NCBI GenBank assembly: GCA_949285145.1
Contig: CASDXQ010000010.1
Location: forward strand, 1-58,101
Length of the DNA stretch: 58,101 bases
Direction: 5' to 3'
Source: an uncultured Spirochaetales bacterium
GTDB lineage: Bacteria > Spirochaetota > Spirochaetia > Sphaerochaetales > Sphaerochaetaceae
In this document: in pieces, positions 1-7,578 of the stretch
Layout of the letters: every line of letters begins with the position of its first letter
How positions within the stretch are numbered: position 1 is the first letter of the stretch
Program-made: the position numbers and the translations under genes
The notes under the pieces: model-generated
Databases searched by the model: none
Seen by the model: only the letters and a program-made list of their open reading frames with translations
Told to the model about the DNA's origin: nothing

Positions 1-180
1 TGGATATGATCTAAGCTTAGCATGCTTTGCTGATTCAAATGAAATTTGGTAAAGGTTGTTGCAACATGCGCTTATTTGTTGCATCAAGAATTACTATCTG
101 CATGGTGTGAATTATTGAGTAAAATCGTTATCCCTGCTAGACTCAGAAGCGGTAAATTTTTCAATTGAAGGTATGTTGCA
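1..180. promoter_or_regulatory. Upstream region of the exopolysaccharide export operon
   Basis: No gene is seen here. The stretch holds two perfect 10-bp palindromes, ctaagcttag at 11-20 and tgttgcaaca at 57-66, and a second ttgttgca at 77-84. Together they could be a repeated regulator site. A purine-rich gaagg at 167-171 lies before the GTG at 181. No convincing -35/-10 pair was found, so the promoter may lie partly outside the window. Confidence 0.3.
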
Positions 181-1740
181 GTGTTAAAGCGTTTTTCACA
201 AATCACACTTTTTCTGATACTTGCAGTCTCTCTCTCTCTTGCCGCAGACAATCAGGTGGTCACAAGTTCGCGTCTTGCCCTGATCTCCGAAAGCGGCAGT
301 GCGGACATGGTTCATACATGGCAGAATTACAGCGGGCAGCTGGGTTATACGGCATCTTCGTCAGACACGGATTATGACCATGTCCTCCGTATGCGCCTTT
401 TTCAGGCTCGCAGTGACATAAACTATCCTGTGACTGTCGGAGATGTCTATTCGCTGTCTTACATCTACAACAATACTGTTGTCACAGTCCCTGTTTCAAT
501 CTCTCACTCCGGAAGTTTTTCCATCCCGAACATCGGCTCTTTCTCATGGAAGGAAAAAACTTACAATGAGCTGAAAAACGAAGTGGAGAATGCTGTGACA
601 GCCAGGTATCCGTTCTCCAACCCCGAGTTTGAGATCACGGCAACAGGTTCCTTCAGCGTGAGGATATCAGGACTTGTCTCTTCCAGCCAGAGAGTCCCGG
701 CATGGGGTTTGTCAAGGCTTTCAGATCTTATCCCGTATGCATCTGATAATGCATCAACACGCTCTGTCAGCATAATCAGCAGTGACGGCACATCTCATTC
801 ATATGATCTGTTTGCCGCACTCATGGAAGGAGACGAGTCGGACAATCCGCTTCTCCGTCCTGATGATCATGTCATTTTCAATATGCGCGGGGCCATGGTT
901 CTTGTAAATGGCTGTGTGATGCGTAGCGGATCTTATCAGATATCAGAGGAAACGACGCTGGATGTATTCATCGAAAGATATGCGCTTGGGTTTTCAAATC
1001 AGGCTGATCTGTCAGCGGTATCCGTCACACGCTATGAAAACGGAAACTACAGGGAAATCAAGGTGGAGGATCTTTCAGCTTTCGTCCTGCAGGACGGAGA
1101 TATGATTGATGTCAAGTCAGTTGAGGTTCCTGTCGGTTCTGTAACCCTGCATGGAGCACTTCTTTCAGACAGGACATCTTCAGGTTCATTTTCTGTCCAG
1201 GGGCAGGTAAGCAGCCAGTATTTCTACCGCTTCATCATCGGAGACACTGTAGAGGACATGCTTGTGGAGATGAGCCCTTATTTCACCTCATCATCGGATC
1301 TTGACGGGTGTTATCTCACCAGGGACGGAAAAAATTATCCGATTTCATTCCGCAGCGTGCTTTATGGAGAAGACCCGGACGGAGATATCATCCTCCAGAA
1401 CGGCGACAGCTTCACCGTTCCTTTCAGCAATCAGGTTGTTACCGTAAACGGGGCTGTCAACAATCCGGGCACGTATGCTTATGTTCCGGGAAAGGATGTC
1501 TCATATTACGTGAATCTTGCAGGAGGACTTGCAAGCAGTGCGAAGGGACTTGAGAAATATACTCTTTACAACAGCTATGGTGAGAAAATCGACAGGAATT
1601 CTCCTATAAGCGCGGAAACGACAATAGAGATGGATAAATCTACTTTCTCCCAGGATCTTGCGATTGCCGTTTCCGTGATCGGAGTTGTAAGCACGATTAC
1701 TACAATAATCCTTAATTGCCTTGACATTGCCGGCAGATGA
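181..1740 (+). CDS. Polysaccharide export protein with SLBB domains (Wza-like)
   Basis: Predicted periplasmic/outer-membrane exporter of surface polysaccharide, 519 aa. Residues 1-22 form a signal peptide ending LSLAAD with no lipobox cysteine, unlike E. coli Wza. A poly-export domain follows at about 75-150 (DINYPVTVGDVYSL, then FSIPNIGSFSW). Several SLBB-type repeats come next, recognisable by the V.V.G.V...G.Y pattern, for example VTVNGAVNNPGTYAYVPG near 420. The last 25 residues form a hydrophobic helix (LAIAVSVIGVVSTITTIIL), as expected for a membrane anchor or pore helix. Translation starts at GTG 181. The stop overlaps the region of the next gene, a Wzc-like kinase, so the two form an operon. 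Glycosyltransferases and Wzx/Wzy are not in the window. Confidence 0.85.
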   Translation: MLKRFSQITLFLILAVSLSLAADNQVVTSSRLALISESGSADMVHTWQNYSGQLGYTASSSDTDYDHVLRMRLFQARSDINYPVTVGDVYSLSYIYNNTVVTVPVSISHSGSFSIPNIGSFSWKEKTYNELKNEVENAVTARYPFSNPEFEITATGSFSVRISGLVSSSQRVPAWGLSRLSDLIPYASDNASTRSVSIISSDGTSHSYDLFAALMEGDESDNPLLRPDDHVIFNMRGAMVLVNGCVMRSGSYQISEETTLDVFIERYALGFSNQADLSAVSVTRYENGNYREIKVEDLSAFVLQDGDMIDVKSVEVPVGSVTLHGALLSDRTSSGSFSVQGQVSSQYFYRFIIGDTVEDMLVEMSPYFTSSSDLDGCYLTRDGKNYPISFRSVLYGEDPDGDIILQNGDSFTVPFSNQVVTVNGAVNNPGTYAYVPGKDVSYYVNLAGGLASSAKGLEKYTLYNSYGEKIDRNSPISAETTIEMDKSTFSQDLAIAVSVIGVVSTITTIILNCLDIAGR

Positions 1741-1754
1741 CGGGAGGACAGCGG

Positions 1755-4103
1755 ATGGATAATTCAGTACATAACAGGCCACAGGATGATGAGATAGAAA
1801 TCTCTCTTTACGATATAGCCGTAGCAGTCTTCAGAAAAAAAATCATGATCTGCATCTTTATCATTGTATCTCTTGCCGCAGCTATATTATATCTCAGTGT
1901 TGCAGATCCTGTTTATGAAGCGAAAGCCACAGTCATGGTTTCTTCTCTTTCCGGTGAGGGAAGCGATATTTCCAGTCTTCTGTCAGGTTTTGCCGGCGGC
2001 GGTTCTGCAGATATCGCGACTGAAGTTGCGCTGCTTACAAGCCGGACGACAATGGAGAATGCTCTTTCTTCTCTTGATCTGAGCCGTTATACCGATCCTG
2101 AAGGAGTGAAATACAGCGAGCTGGAATTCCCGATAAAGGCTGAGAACCTTATACGGGGAAACAAGGTCAGTGTGTCATCCGTATCTGACACCAACATAGT
2201 AAGTATTACGGTGCAGGACACAAATCCCCGGTTTGCCGCCGATCTTGCCAATGCTGTTGCGCTTGCCTTCAACAAAGTTCTCACCGGTTTTGCGAAGGGT
2301 GGCTCGGAGGCTTCCATAGATTTTGTTGAATCACAGATTCCTGTCGTGCAGGAACAGCTTGTCCAGGCAAGCCGCCAGCTTGCGGATTTCCAGAAAGACA
2401 ACGATGTTCTGCTGACCACACAGGAAAGTCAGATCAGTCTGCTGCGCTATAATTATCTTTCCAGCAGGAAAGCGCCGCTGGAACTTGAATGCGGTGAGGC
2501 TGATGCGATTCTCTCCGCTGCTACATCTGCGCCTACATATGATGATGTGGTTTCCATGGAACCCGTGAAGTCTCTTGCTGACGAAATATCAGCAATACAG
2601 AGAGAGCTTCTGAGCTATGATCTCCTGGCGGTTTCCACCGCGGCAGGAAATACTGGCGGAATCACCTCCGTGCTCACTGCCAGCCAGCAGAACCGTTACT
2701 TCACGCTTTCAAACAGACTTGTATCAATACAGACGCAGATCGAACAGATTGCCGCATCTGTGCCGCAAAGCGGTTTCAGCGCACAGGATGCCGCAATGTA
2801 CTCAGGTGCTGTCACACAGAAACTGTTTGCCGAAAAAGAGATTGCACTGATCAGCGAAATGATGGCAGTTGAGAATGCGTCGCTTGAATCCATTCCTGAG
2901 CTTGAGATGCAGCTTGCTGCTCTTACCAGCAACGTCGAGGTTTATCAGACAATGGTTGTCTCACTCATGCAGATGCAGCAGGAGGCCCAGCTCCGCGATG
3001 CGGCCATCAGCGATAACGTCACCTTGATTGACAATGCGCTTGTTCCTGAATTGCCGGTAAGTCCGAACAAGCTTGTCGTTCTTGCAGTCGCGTTCTTCCT
3101 CGGAGCTTTTGCCGGTGTCGCTCTTGCTCTTGTCATGGAACTGAGCGACAAATCGATTTTCTCCAGCGACGATTTGAGAAAAGCCTTGCCTGATGATGTT
3201 CCCTTCCTTGGCTGGATACCAATGCTGAAGGTTCAGAAAAAATCCAGATATGTGAAAAATGTCGTGTATTCCAACCCGAACAGTTATGAGAGCGAGAAAT
3301 ACAAGCTTATCGCTTCAAATATAGTGTTCGGCAGAAACAGCAGAAACCGTGTCATGACTGTCTGCTCGACTGAGAAGAATGAAGGCAAGACTTCAGTCAT
3401 GGCCAATATAGCGATAGCCCTCACCCAGAACGGATATAAAGTCATTCTTGTGGACGGTGATCTCAGAATGCCGAGCTGCGAACAGTTTTTCAATCTTGAG
3501 CATCAGGAAAGAGGACTGGTCGACATACTCATGAATGAAGAACCTCTTGATAACTGTATTGTGCTGCCTATCCCTGAGGTCGATATGCTCAATCTGCTTC
3601 CATGCGGTACAAAGCCTGCGATACCTTCAATGGTTTATGCTTCTGACAAGTTTCCACGTGTGATTGAAGAGCTCAAACACCGTTATGATATTATCATTTT
3701 CGATGCTCCTCCTCTTGCTTATGCCTCAGAACTTCTTGCCCTCACGAAGCTTGCTCCCGAAGTGATCATAGTCACCCGTGCCGGTGTGACAAACAAATAT
3801 GTACTCGGTGATATGATAGACAATTTCAAGGCGGCGGGAGCTACTGTGATAGGTGCATGTCTGAATGCAGTCATTGCGTCTCACGGCAAGTCGAAAGGCT
3901 ATGGCAGCTACAGCTATTCGTATGCGGACAAAAATCCTGAAGCCATGGCTTCTGTCATGAAGAGGGTGCCTCTTTTCAGTTCAAGAAAGATGTATTACAG
4001 AAAACGTTACAGACGTGACGAGAAATTCAGGGGAAAGAAAGAGAATATGAAGAAAAACAGACCGATGCATCCTTATAACCCGGAGCTTGATCTGGATATG
4101 TGA
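1755..4103 (+). CDS. Chain-length regulator fused to tyrosine kinase (Wzc/CpsCD-like BY-kinase)
   Basis: Inner-membrane co-polymerase and autokinase controlling polysaccharide chain length and export, about 782 aa. A Wzz domain is flanked by two membrane helices (about 30-50 and 438-462) with a long coiled-coil-like stretch between them. The cytoplasmic BY-kinase domain has Walker A EKNEGKTS near 540-547, Walker A' ILVDGDLRMP near 565 and Walker B IIIFDAPP near 645. The tail carries a tyrosine cluster (GYGSYSYSYAD, then MYYRKRY), the usual autophosphorylation site. ATG 1755 is preferred because GGGAGG lies at 1742-1747. An in-frame ATG at 1737 overlaps the upstream stop but has no good ribosome site. 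The C-terminus is strongly basic (RKRYRRDEKFRGKK), which is unusual after the tyrosine cluster. Confidence 0.88.
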   Translation: MDNSVHNRPQDDEIEISLYDIAVAVFRKKIMICIFIIVSLAAAILYLSVADPVYEAKATVMVSSLSGEGSDISSLLSGFAGGGSADIATEVALLTSRTTMENALSSLDLSRYTDPEGVKYSELEFPIKAENLIRGNKVSVSSVSDTNIVSITVQDTNPRFAADLANAVALAFNKVLTGFAKGGSEASIDFVESQIPVVQEQLVQASRQLADFQKDNDVLLTTQESQISLLRYNYLSSRKAPLELECGEADAILSAATSAPTYDDVVSMEPVKSLADEISAIQRELLSYDLLAVSTAAGNTGGITSVLTASQQNRYFTLSNRLVSIQTQIEQIAASVPQSGFSAQDAAMYSGAVTQKLFAEKEIALISEMMAVENASLESIPELEMQLAALTSNVEVYQTMVVSLMQMQQEAQLRDAAISDNVTLIDNALVPELPVSPNKLVVLAVAFFLGAFAGVALALVMELSDKSIFSSDDLRKALPDDVPFLGWIPMLKVQKKSRYVKNVVYSNPNSYESEKYKLIASNIVFGRNSRNRVMTVCSTEKNEGKTSVMANIAIALTQNGYKVILVDGDLRMPSCEQFFNLEHQERGLVDILMNEEPLDNCIVLPIPEVDMLNLLPCGTKPAIPSMVYASDKFPRVIEELKHRYDIIIFDAPPLAYASELLALTKLAPEVIIVTRAGVTNKYVLGDMIDNFKAAGATVIGACLNAVIASHGKSKGYGSYSYSYADKNPEAMASVMKRVPLFSSRKMYYRKRYRRDEKFRGKKENMKKNRPMHPYNPELDLDM

Positions 4104-4112
4104 GTGTACATG

Positions 4113-4142
4113 ATATTAGCCTGCAATGCCGCAGGCTAATAT
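4113..4142. terminator. Strong hairpin after the kinase gene, no T-run
   Basis: A perfect 12-bp inverted repeat (atattagcctgc / gcaggctaatat) with loop aatgcc lies 10 bp after the kinase stop. The T-tract expected of an intrinsic terminator is missing, so it may act as an RNA 3'-end stabiliser or with a factor. It separates the polysaccharide operon from the pyr leader. Confidence 0.55.
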
Positions 4143-4150
4143 ACGTTATA

Positions 4151-4194
4151 AGGTATGAATTTGCAAAAATTCATTTAAAAAGCTTTACATACCT
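4151..4194 (+). other. Nested inverted repeat upstream of the pyr promoter
   Basis: An outer pair aggtatg (4151-4157) / catacct (4188-4194) encloses, with a one-base overlap, an inner hairpin tgaattt-gcaa-aaattca (4156-4173). Part of it overlaps the predicted pyr -35 box (4184-4189), so as DNA it could be a regulator site. It would not be in the transcript if the start near 4219 is right. Confidence 0.35.
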
Positions 4195-4212
4195 CCGCTT
4201 TGCTGATATTCT
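4184..4212 (+). promoter_or_regulatory. Predicted promoter of the pyr operon
   Basis: TTTACA (4184-4189), a 17-bp spacer and TATTCT (4207-4212), with an extended -10 TGA at 4204-4206. The expected start near 4219 lies just before the AGGAG of the leader peptide, giving a very short 5' leader as in E. coli pyrBI. Confidence 0.6.
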
Positions 4213-4233
4213 CCAGACTTAGGAGCCTGGATT

Positions 4234-4293
4234 ATGGAAAAATTAAATGATTCCTTTTTGATTCTTCTTGACCACAGGCTCATTGTTTTCTGA
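4234..4293 (+). CDS. pyr operon leader peptide (19 aa), PyrL-like
   Basis: A short ORF, MEKLNDSFLILLDHRLIVF, with AGGAG at 4221-4225, eight bases before its ATG. Its stop (4291-4293) lies three bases before the first base of the attenuator stem. The coding sequence is T-rich (4254-4268 and 4282-4290), which gives U-rich RNA where polymerase would stall when UTP is scarce. A ribosome finishing this ORF would cover the 5' arm of the terminator. By analogy with E. coli pyrBI this is a coupled-transcription sensor of UTP. The ORF, spacing and hairpin are seen; the mechanism is inferred. The leader's ribosome site can itself pair (ctcc/ggag around 4211-4225), a possible extra control. Confidence 0.7.
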   Translation: MEKLNDSFLILLDHRLIVF

Positions 4294-4296
4294 CAG

Positions 4297-4321
4297 AATC
4301 CCTTTTCAGGGATTTTTTTTT
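4297..4321 (+). terminator. Intrinsic terminator (attenuator) before pyrB
   Basis: A 7-bp stem aatccct / agggatt with loop tttc is followed by a run of T (4313-4321). It lies 20 bp before the pyrB ATG and inside the operon leader, so it must be conditional. A strong GGGAGAAGG ribosome site for pyrB follows at 4330-4338. Confidence 0.8.
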
Positions 4322-4340
4322 AGCTTTACGGGAGAAGGAA

Positions 4341-5954
4341 ATGAGTGATAACGTATTTGCCGGACGTTCGTTGACAGTAATTGAGGATTTCTCGATTGAT
4401 GAGAGAAGATATTTTTTCAAGAAAGTCCATGAACTGAAAAAAGCGATTCTTTCAGATGATCGGAAGAAAATGGATGAGTTCAGGATAAATGATCCTGATT
4501 TCGGTATTTATGAAGTTTTTCTTGAAGACAGTACGAGAACAAAGGAAAGTTTCCGCAATGCTGCAAAGTTCCATCATGCAAAGGTGAGCGAACTGATCTG
4601 TTCCTCTTCATCAATCAATAAAGGGGAAAGTTATGCCGACACTTTCAACATGCTTTCCGGATATGACAATGCGATTTTTATCGTACGCAGTAAAGTTGAA
4701 GGTCTGTGCCGCTACCTGGATGAACAGAGCAGGGCTTATCAGCAGAGGAACAATCTGAAACTGAAAAGGGCATTCATCAATGCCGGTGACGGAAAACATG
4801 AACATCCTACGCAGGAACTTCTGGATGAATTCACCTTCCTTGAAGACAACAATATGGATTTCTCTTCCCTGCATGTGGCTCTTGTAGGTGATCTTTATCA
4901 TGGCCGCACAGTGCATTCAAAAGCTGACGGACTTAAGGTTTTCGACAAGGTGAAGGTTGATCTTATCGCACCGGCAGAACTTGCGATGCCGGACAGCTAT
5001 GTGGAGAAAATGAAGGAAAATGGCTTTGAAGTCAGAATCTTCCCGTCAATCGAGGAGTATCTCAGATGCGGAGAAATTGCATGCAAGTGGTATTTCACAC
5101 GCCCGCAGCTCGAGAGAATGGGAGAGCGTATCCTTCAGAAACAGGATGAACTGAGAAAAAGCATCACTTTCAGAAAAGAATTCATGCCTTTGCTGAAAGA
5201 AGGCACGAAATTCTATCATCCGCTTCCGCGTCATAAAGAACATCCCACAATACCGACATTCCTTGATAACACACCGCTCAATGCATGGGAAAGACAGGCA
5301 ATCAACGGCATGTACTGCAGAATGGTTCTTCTTTCTCTTATCGCAGGGAAGATCGGAAGCGATTACACAGGAAAGATGAAGGATGATGTGGAAAATGCCT
5401 TGAAACAGGAGGAATATATTGTCAGCGTGGATCTGTCATCACGTCCTTCAGACGGAAAAGTCAAGAATTATTCCGAGGGAGTTCATCCTATCGACAACGG
5501 AATTGTAATTGATCATATCTGCAAGGGTGACAGTCCTTCTGAGATCAGGGAGCATATGAGGCTGATTTCTTCTGTCCTCGGTGTGGATGAAGGCCGTGGC
5601 GGAGAGTGGATAAGCCGTGGTGCGGACGGTTCTTTCAAAGGTATAATATTCCGTCCGGGCGAATACAACCTTTCAAGAAAGGATCTGAAGAGACTTGCGG
5701 CTGTAGCCCCGCATTGTACGCTGAATATAATAAAAGACGGAAAGGTAATTGAGAAATTCAGGACGCACATGCCTCCGAGGATCTATAATTTCGATGATCT
5801 GTGCTGCGCGAATGAAGCATGCATCTCTCATCCGGGTCAGGGGGAGGGTGTAAGTTCCATGTTCATCCGTACCCAGGACGGACATTATGCCTGTGCTTAC
5901 TGCGGCCGTTTCCATACATATAAGGAAATATGGAAACGCGGGGGTAGAAACTGA
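4341..5954 (+). CDS. pyrB: Aspartate carbamoyltransferase, catalytic-regulatory fusion (PyrBI)
   Basis: Cytosolic enzyme joining carbamoyl phosphate to aspartate, the first committed step of UMP synthesis. At 537 aa it is far longer than catalytic chains (about 305). The N-terminal catalytic part shows the carbamoyl-phosphate motif STRTK near 64-68, HPTQ near 155 and HPLPRH near 292. From about residue 365 a PyrI-like regulatory domain follows. It ends in a zinc site of the PyrI pattern: C-x4-C (CANEAC, about 488-493) and C-x2-C (CAYC, about 517-520). PyrB-PyrI fusions are known in Thermotoga and in treponemes. It is the first gene of the pyr operon behind the attenuator. Allosteric control by nucleotides is expected from the zinc domain but not shown here. 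Confidence 0.93.
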   Translation: MSDNVFAGRSLTVIEDFSIDERRYFFKKVHELKKAILSDDRKKMDEFRINDPDFGIYEVFLEDSTRTKESFRNAAKFHHAKVSELICSSSSINKGESYADTFNMLSGYDNAIFIVRSKVEGLCRYLDEQSRAYQQRNNLKLKRAFINAGDGKHEHPTQELLDEFTFLEDNNMDFSSLHVALVGDLYHGRTVHSKADGLKVFDKVKVDLIAPAELAMPDSYVEKMKENGFEVRIFPSIEEYLRCGEIACKWYFTRPQLERMGERILQKQDELRKSITFRKEFMPLLKEGTKFYHPLPRHKEHPTIPTFLDNTPLNAWERQAINGMYCRMVLLSLIAGKIGSDYTGKMKDDVENALKQEEYIVSVDLSSRPSDGKVKNYSEGVHPIDNGIVIDHICKGDSPSEIREHMRLISSVLGVDEGRGGEWISRGADGSFKGIIFRPGEYNLSRKDLKRLAAVAPHCTLNIIKDGKVIEKFRTHMPPRIYNFDDLCCANEACISHPGQGEGVSSMFIRTQDGHYACAYCGRFHTYKEIWKRGGRN

Positions 5955-6003
5955 GTGCTTCATCAGGTAAGCTTATACAAAAGAAAGAAAACAGGAGTAT
6001 TGC

Positions 6004-6702
6004 ATGAAGACTATAGAAGAAATTACGAAGTATTATGGTCCGCAGCTTGCAAAGGCTGCTTTTGAACTCGGAGCGATCCGCCTTTCTCCCAGAGATCCTT
6101 TTACATGGGCAAGCGGTTACAGAATGCCGATTTACAATGATAACAGGCAGTTTCTTGCAAAAGCAGGTTACAGAGCTCTTATCTGCGATGCTTTCACGGA
6201 TATGCTTGAAGCGCTCGCTTTCGATCCGAAGAATATCGCGGGAACTGCAACTGCAGGTATTCCTCATGCTACAACTCTGGCAGACAGACTCCAGAAACCG
6301 CTTTCCTATGTGCGCAGCTCATCAAAAGATCACGGACTTGGTCACCAGATCGAGGGACTTGGAAAGGATGGAAGCTATCATGGCGAGAGCGTCTGTCTGA
6401 TAGAAGATCTCATCAGCACGGGCAAGAGTTCCATAGCCGCAGTGAAGGCCATTGTCGAAGCCGGCGGAAACGTTCCCTGCTGCCTTGCAATTTTCACATA
6501 CGGGCTTGATGCAGCAGCAGAGGCATTCAAGGCTCTTGATCCGGCATGCGAAGCTTACACAATTCTCAGCTACCCCGTGATGATAAAAACTGCAGTCGAA
6601 GTGGGTTATGTAAGTCAGGAGGAAGCAGATATGCTCCATTCATGGAGGGAAGACCCGTTCGGCTGGGGTGAGAAAAACGGATTCAGGAAGGTGGAAAGAT
6701 GA
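6004..6702 (+). CDS. pyrE: Orotate phosphoribosyltransferase
   Basis: Converts orotate and PRPP to OMP in the cytosol, 232 aa, a normal length. The PRPP-binding motif VCLIEDLISTGKSS lies near 130-143, and the substrate-loop region ASGYRMPIYNDNRQ near 37-50. AGGAG lies eight bases before the ATG. The gene follows pyrB by 49 bp and its TGA overlaps the ATG of pyrF (ATGA), so the two are translationally coupled. No part looks truncated. Confidence 0.93.
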   Translation: MKTIEEITKYYGPQLAKAAFELGAIRLSPRDPFTWASGYRMPIYNDNRQFLAKAGYRALICDAFTDMLEALAFDPKNIAGTATAGIPHATTLADRLQKPLSYVRSSSKDHGLGHQIEGLGKDGSYHGESVCLIEDLISTGKSSIAAVKAIVEAGGNVPCCLAIFTYGLDAAAEAFKALDPACEAYTILSYPVMIKTAVEVGYVSQEEADMLHSWREDPFGWGEKNGFRKVER

Positions 6703-7577
6703 GCTATGTTGATTATCTGAGAGAAAGCGCCTCCTTTGCGGGAAATGTCACATGCATGGGACTTGATCCGGTTCTGGAAGTTCTTCCCGGCGAAGGAAAT
6801 TTCCGCGACAGGGTGAACTGTTTTTTTGAGAAGCTTTTCAGAAGAATGAAGATGGAAGGTGTCTCTCCTGCAGCATTCAAGCCAAATATAGGTTATTACG
6901 TCATCAATGACAGAGCAAGAGACGAGGATTTCTCAGGTTCACTGGCACTCTCTGATGTGCTTGACATGCTTGATTCATTTTTCCCTTCAATTCCTGTCAT
7001 TCTTGACAGCAAGAGAGGGGATATAGCGAAGAGCAGCCTTAACTATGCGCATGAGGCTTTTGATGTATGGTCAGCTGATGCCGTGACTATTTCGCCGTAT
7101 ATGGGAAGCGACTCCGTACTTCCGTTCGCTTTCGAGGACAAAGGTGTCTATATTCTCAATAGGACAAGCAATCCGGGCGGCAGGGATCTTCAGAATACAT
7201 TGACGATAGACAAGGTAGAAGACAGGGATGTCTATCCGCTTTACATTGCGGTTGCCCATCACATCGCGTTCTGGGCAAATGAGCATCCCGGTATCGGAGC
7301 TGTTGTAGGAGCAACCAACATGGATGAGCTTAAGGATATTGTCCGCTATTATGCCAATAAGGATATTCCTGCACTCATACCGGGTGTCGGCAGTCAGGGT
7401 GGCAGTGCAACTGATGTCATGAATGCGCTCAGAGGCGCAGATTATGATGTACGTCTTGCCCGTATCAACTCATCAAGCGGCCTTACCCACCCGTGGAAAA
7501 AGGGTCCATGTCCTGAAGACTGGCTTGAGATGTGCATGAAGAATATAAAGAGTTTGATTGAAGAAACAAGGATATAA
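6699..7577 (+). CDS. pyrF: Orotidine-5'-phosphate decarboxylase, long (type 2) form
   Basis: Decarboxylates OMP to UMP, completing the pathway. At 292 aa it belongs to the long subfamily (typically 270-310 aa) found in mycobacteria, spirochaetes and others rather than the 230-aa E. coli type. The catalytic motif ILDSKRGDIAKSS near residues 98-110 carries the Asp-Lys-Asp set. A phosphate-binding region PALIPGVGSQGG lies near 225. It overlaps pyrE by 4 bp, and the next ORF starts one base after its stop. Confidence 0.92.
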   Translation: MSYVDYLRESASFAGNVTCMGLDPVLEVLPGEGNFRDRVNCFFEKLFRRMKMEGVSPAAFKPNIGYYVINDRARDEDFSGSLALSDVLDMLDSFFPSIPVILDSKRGDIAKSSLNYAHEAFDVWSADAVTISPYMGSDSVLPFAFEDKGVYILNRTSNPGGRDLQNTLTIDKVEDRDVYPLYIAVAHHIAFWANEHPGIGAVVGATNMDELKDIVRYYANKDIPALIPGVGSQGGSATDVMNALRGADYDVRLARINSSSGLTHPWKKGPCPEDWLEMCMKNIKSLIEETRI

Positions 7578-7578
7578 G

